Source: DATDDB01 sp036524005 (GTDB lineage: Bacteria; Pseudomonadota; Gammaproteobacteria; Burkholderiales; Gallionellaceae). Taken from it: 17,792 nt of DNA. Where the stretch lies: assembly GCA_036524005.1 (NCBI GenBank), contig DATDDB010000012.1:1-17792 (forward strand), given 5' to 3'. The notes under the pieces were generated by a model that saw only the letters and a list, made by a program, of their open reading frames with translations, was not told where the DNA came from and did not search any database. Both the position numbers and the translations under genes were made by a program. Below are positions 16,170 through 17,792 of this stretch, piece by piece (the first letter of the stretch is position 1; each line of letters begins with the position of its first letter).

Positions 16170-17453
16170 TCAGAATTGGTGCGCGCCGTGCGCGCCCATG
16201 CTCATGGTGTACTGCAGGAAGAGCTGAGTGTCGGGCAGTCCCAGGCGCGAATTGTCGCGCGCCAGCTGCAGGCGCAGACGCGAAAATTCGCTGGGACTGT
16301 AGTCCAGCATCAGCGTGGTGCGCGTGGGCGCATAGTGGTAGTTGCCGAGGACGCTGGCAGCAAGCAGGGCGCCAACTTGTGCGTTGCCCGAATCCAGCCG
16401 GTCATGGCGCAGCCCGGCGCGCCACATCGGCATGAACTGGTACACGCCCTGCAGGTACCAGCCGGACTGGGTGTTGGCGTAGCTGTCGGCGGCAGCCAGA
16501 CCGGCGAGCGGCGTGTAGGCGAGCACGCCATTTTGCGTGCGCCGGAAGTATTCCCCTTGCAGCTTGAAGTTCGTCACCGTGCTATTGCCGCCGGGCGCAT
16601 ATTTCCACACGAAATCCAGGCCTGCGGTGTGCGCATTGCCGGTGAAGGTTTCGGCAGCAAGTACGCCCGCCTGATTGGGTACGCTTCCGCTCCAGTTGGC
16701 CAGCCCGGTCTGGTGCAGGGAGGCGCCTGCGCGCCAGCTGTGGCTTGCGCCGATGTCGTCACCCGCATGCACGAACAGCGTGCCTGCGCCGCTGCCGTTT
16801 TTCGGCTGCCCGCCGCCAGGGAAGCGGCCGCCATCGCCGAGTTCGCCGCCGAACTCGATGAACAGGTCGGCCGGGGCCAGCCATTTGAGCTGCACGCCAT
16901 CATGGGCCAGCTGGTTGTCCCAGAACGTGACATATACCAGTGGCTGATCCACGAAATCCCAGGCGTGGGCGTGCTGCTCGTTCAGGTAGCCCAGGCCCGA
17001 AAAGAAGCGGCCAAACTTCAGGGAGAAGCCGCCGCCCAGCGCGCTGGTCTGCACGAAGGCATTTTCCACGCCGAGGCCGCCGCCCGGTGCCAGCGAGAAA
17101 GTGCCCACGCCGCGGAATTGCGGGTCGATGTCGGCAGCGATGCCAAGCTCGGATTCCTTCAGGCTGAAGCCACGGGTGTGGCCGTTGTTGTTTGGCGAAA
17201 GGGCGAAGCCGGTCGCAGGCAGCGCCGGGTCGCGCCGCAGGTTGCCGTAGGTGCCGGAGAGGATCAGCGCAATCTCCGGATTGAAGGCATTCGGGCGGCT
17301 GCGCGGGTGCTCTTCCCTTTGCTGCTGCTCCAGCTGGCGCACGCGCTCTTCCAGGGAGCGCGGGTCGGCATCGTCATGCGCGGCCGGCGTGTCTGCGGCG
17401 CAGGCATAAAGCGGAAAGAGCAACGACGCGCACAGTGCGGTACGTTTAAACAT
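16170..17453 (-). CDS. Outer-membrane beta-barrel protein of the znuAB operon
   Basis: A 427-residue secreted protein that I can assign only by type. A signal peptide (about 1-19, ending ACA before ADT) is followed by a short coiled coil (about 32-49, SLEERVRQLEQQQREEH) and a barrel-like region of alternating aromatic/polar strands from about 58 to the end. The last residue is Phe, the usual outer-membrane barrel signal. It resembles porin-type proteins rather than TonB-dependent receptors, because no plug domain or TonB box is evident. His-rich bits (H161, H163; H422, H425) might bind metal. ATG 17453 is fixed by GGAGG 6 nt upstream. Its place just before znuA suggests it admits zinc or a zinc complex across the outer membrane. 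Confidence 0.85.
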   Translation of the reverse strand: MFKRTALCASLLFPLYACAADTPAAHDDADPRSLEERVRQLEQQQREEHPRSRPNAFNPEIALILSGTYGNLRRDPALPATGFALSPNNNGHTRGFSLKESELGIAADIDPQFRGVGTFSLAPGGGLGVENAFVQTSALGGGFSLKFGRFFSGLGYLNEQHAHAWDFVDQPLVYVTFWDNQLAHDGVQLKWLAPADLFIEFGGELGDGGRFPGGGQPKNGSGAGTLFVHAGDDIGASHSWRAGASLHQTGLANWSGSVPNQAGVLAAETFTGNAHTAGLDFVWKYAPGGNSTVTNFKLQGEYFRRTQNGVLAYTPLAGLAAADSYANTQSGWYLQGVYQFMPMWRAGLRHDRLDSGNAQVGALLAASVLGNYHYAPTRTTLMLDYSPSEFSRLRLQLARDNSRLGLPDTQLFLQYTMSMGAHGAHQF

Positions 17454-17478
17454 GGAATTCCTCCGAAAACTGGATGAG

Positions 17479-17496
17479 CTTGCCCGGTCGGGCAAG
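17479..17496 (-). other. Stem-loop before the outer-membrane protein gene
   Basis: CTTGCCC (17479-17485) and GGGCAAG (17490-17496) form a perfect 7-bp stem with a 4-nt loop, between the truncated secreted-protein gene and the barrel gene, about 26 nt before its start. No U-tract follows on the minus strand, so it is more likely a processing or attenuation hairpin than a full terminator. Confidence 0.45.
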
Positions 17497-17510
17497 GTGT
17501 CAAATGTATT

Positions 17511-17792
17511 TCAGGGAAGCGGGGGCGGGCCGCGCGCGGCGGCGGCGTAAATGTCGGCGGAGCGGCAGGAGCCATCCTTTTGCAGCGCAACCGTGCCAGT
17601 GGCGGCAGCGCCGGGAAGGTGGAACGCGCTGACATGAAGCGCGCTGCCCATCTGGGCGTACTGCTCGCACTTGTCGCAGGCCGGGGAATCAGGGGCTTGG
17701 CCGTCCTGTTGCCGGGTTTGCTCGAACGCATGAGTGAGCGCGTGCGCGGCCCCTGCCTGCTGGGCAAACAGCAGGGCGAAGGCGAAAAACAG
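17511..17792 (-). CDS. Secreted His/Cys protein of unknown function, 5' end outside the window
   Basis: The last 93 codons of a gene whose start lies beyond the window edge. The first visible residues (LFFAFALLFAQQAGA, then AHALTHAFEQ) look like the end of a signal peptide, so perhaps only a few residues are missing. The mature part has H-x-x-x-H in AHALTHAF, a CxxC pair in PACDKCEQYAQMG, a further Cys in DGSCRS, and a Pro-rich tail. The CxxC and histidines could bind metal or take part in redox. It lies 57 nt upstream of the barrel gene on the same strand, so it probably belongs to the znuAB operon. I do not recognise a named family with confidence. Confidence 0.75.
   Translation of the reverse strand: MFFAFALLFAQQAGAAHALTHAFEQTRQQDGQAPDSPACDKCEQYAQMGSALHVSAFHLPGAAATGTVALQKDGSCRSADIYAAAARGPPPLP

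Noticed and set aside
16170..17453. TonB-dependent receptor annotation for the barrel protein
   Set aside because: At 427 residues it is too short, with no plug domain or TonB box; a porin-like barrel fits better.
17501..17514. Possible Zur box (TCAAATGTATTTCA) between the secreted-protein and barrel genes
   Set aside because: It is only an imperfect AT-rich palindrome, lacks the expected central dyad, and overlaps the stop of the upstream gene; an operon operator would more likely lie outside the window.

Overview
The window looks like chromosomal DNA of a GC-rich betaproteobacterium, probably Nitrosomonadales/Gallionellales-like. This rests on protein character, gene order (sdhAB-sdhE-gltA-sucAB) and a fused pabB-pabC; it is inference, since no database search was run. 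There is no integrase, transposase, phage or CRISPR signature. Almost everything is recognisable housekeeping DNA, with a few less familiar envelope proteins.

Layout: the left part (1-11136) reads on the + strand and the right part (11161-17792) on the - strand; the two converge just after a tRNA gene. Positions 1-6746 are a TCA-cycle cluster: the end of sdhA, sdhB, the flavinylation factor sdhE, citrate synthase gltA, and the E1 (sucA) and E2 (sucB) subunits of 2-oxoglutarate dehydrogenase. The E3 gene lpd, often next in such clusters, does not follow. A small lower-GC gene for a secreted protein of unknown function (6775-7359) is there instead, then an AcuI/YhdH-type acrylyl-CoA reductase (7423-8421). 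The gltA gene is bracketed by RNA stem-loops, and the gltA-sucA gap can form two mutually exclusive hairpins, an attenuator-like arrangement.

A 283-bp non-coding leader precedes a membrane-anchored PAS-PAS-GGDEF-EAL cyclic-di-GMP protein (8705-10999). A tRNA-Leu(UAG) with its own extended -10 promoter follows.

The right-hand genes run leftward from 17792. First come a truncated gene for a secreted protein with a CxxC pair, an outer-membrane beta-barrel protein, and znuA and znuB of a zinc-type ABC transporter, tightly packed and partly overlapping. They look like one metal-uptake operon crossing outer membrane, periplasm and inner membrane; its ATPase (znuC) is not in the window. aroE, mtgA and a fused pabB-pabC follow, covering shikimate, peptidoglycan and folate precursor synthesis.

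The best candidates for something undescribed are the outer-membrane and secreted partners of znuAB, the orphan secreted protein in the suc cluster, and the sucA leader structure. I found no clearly new defence or mobile system.
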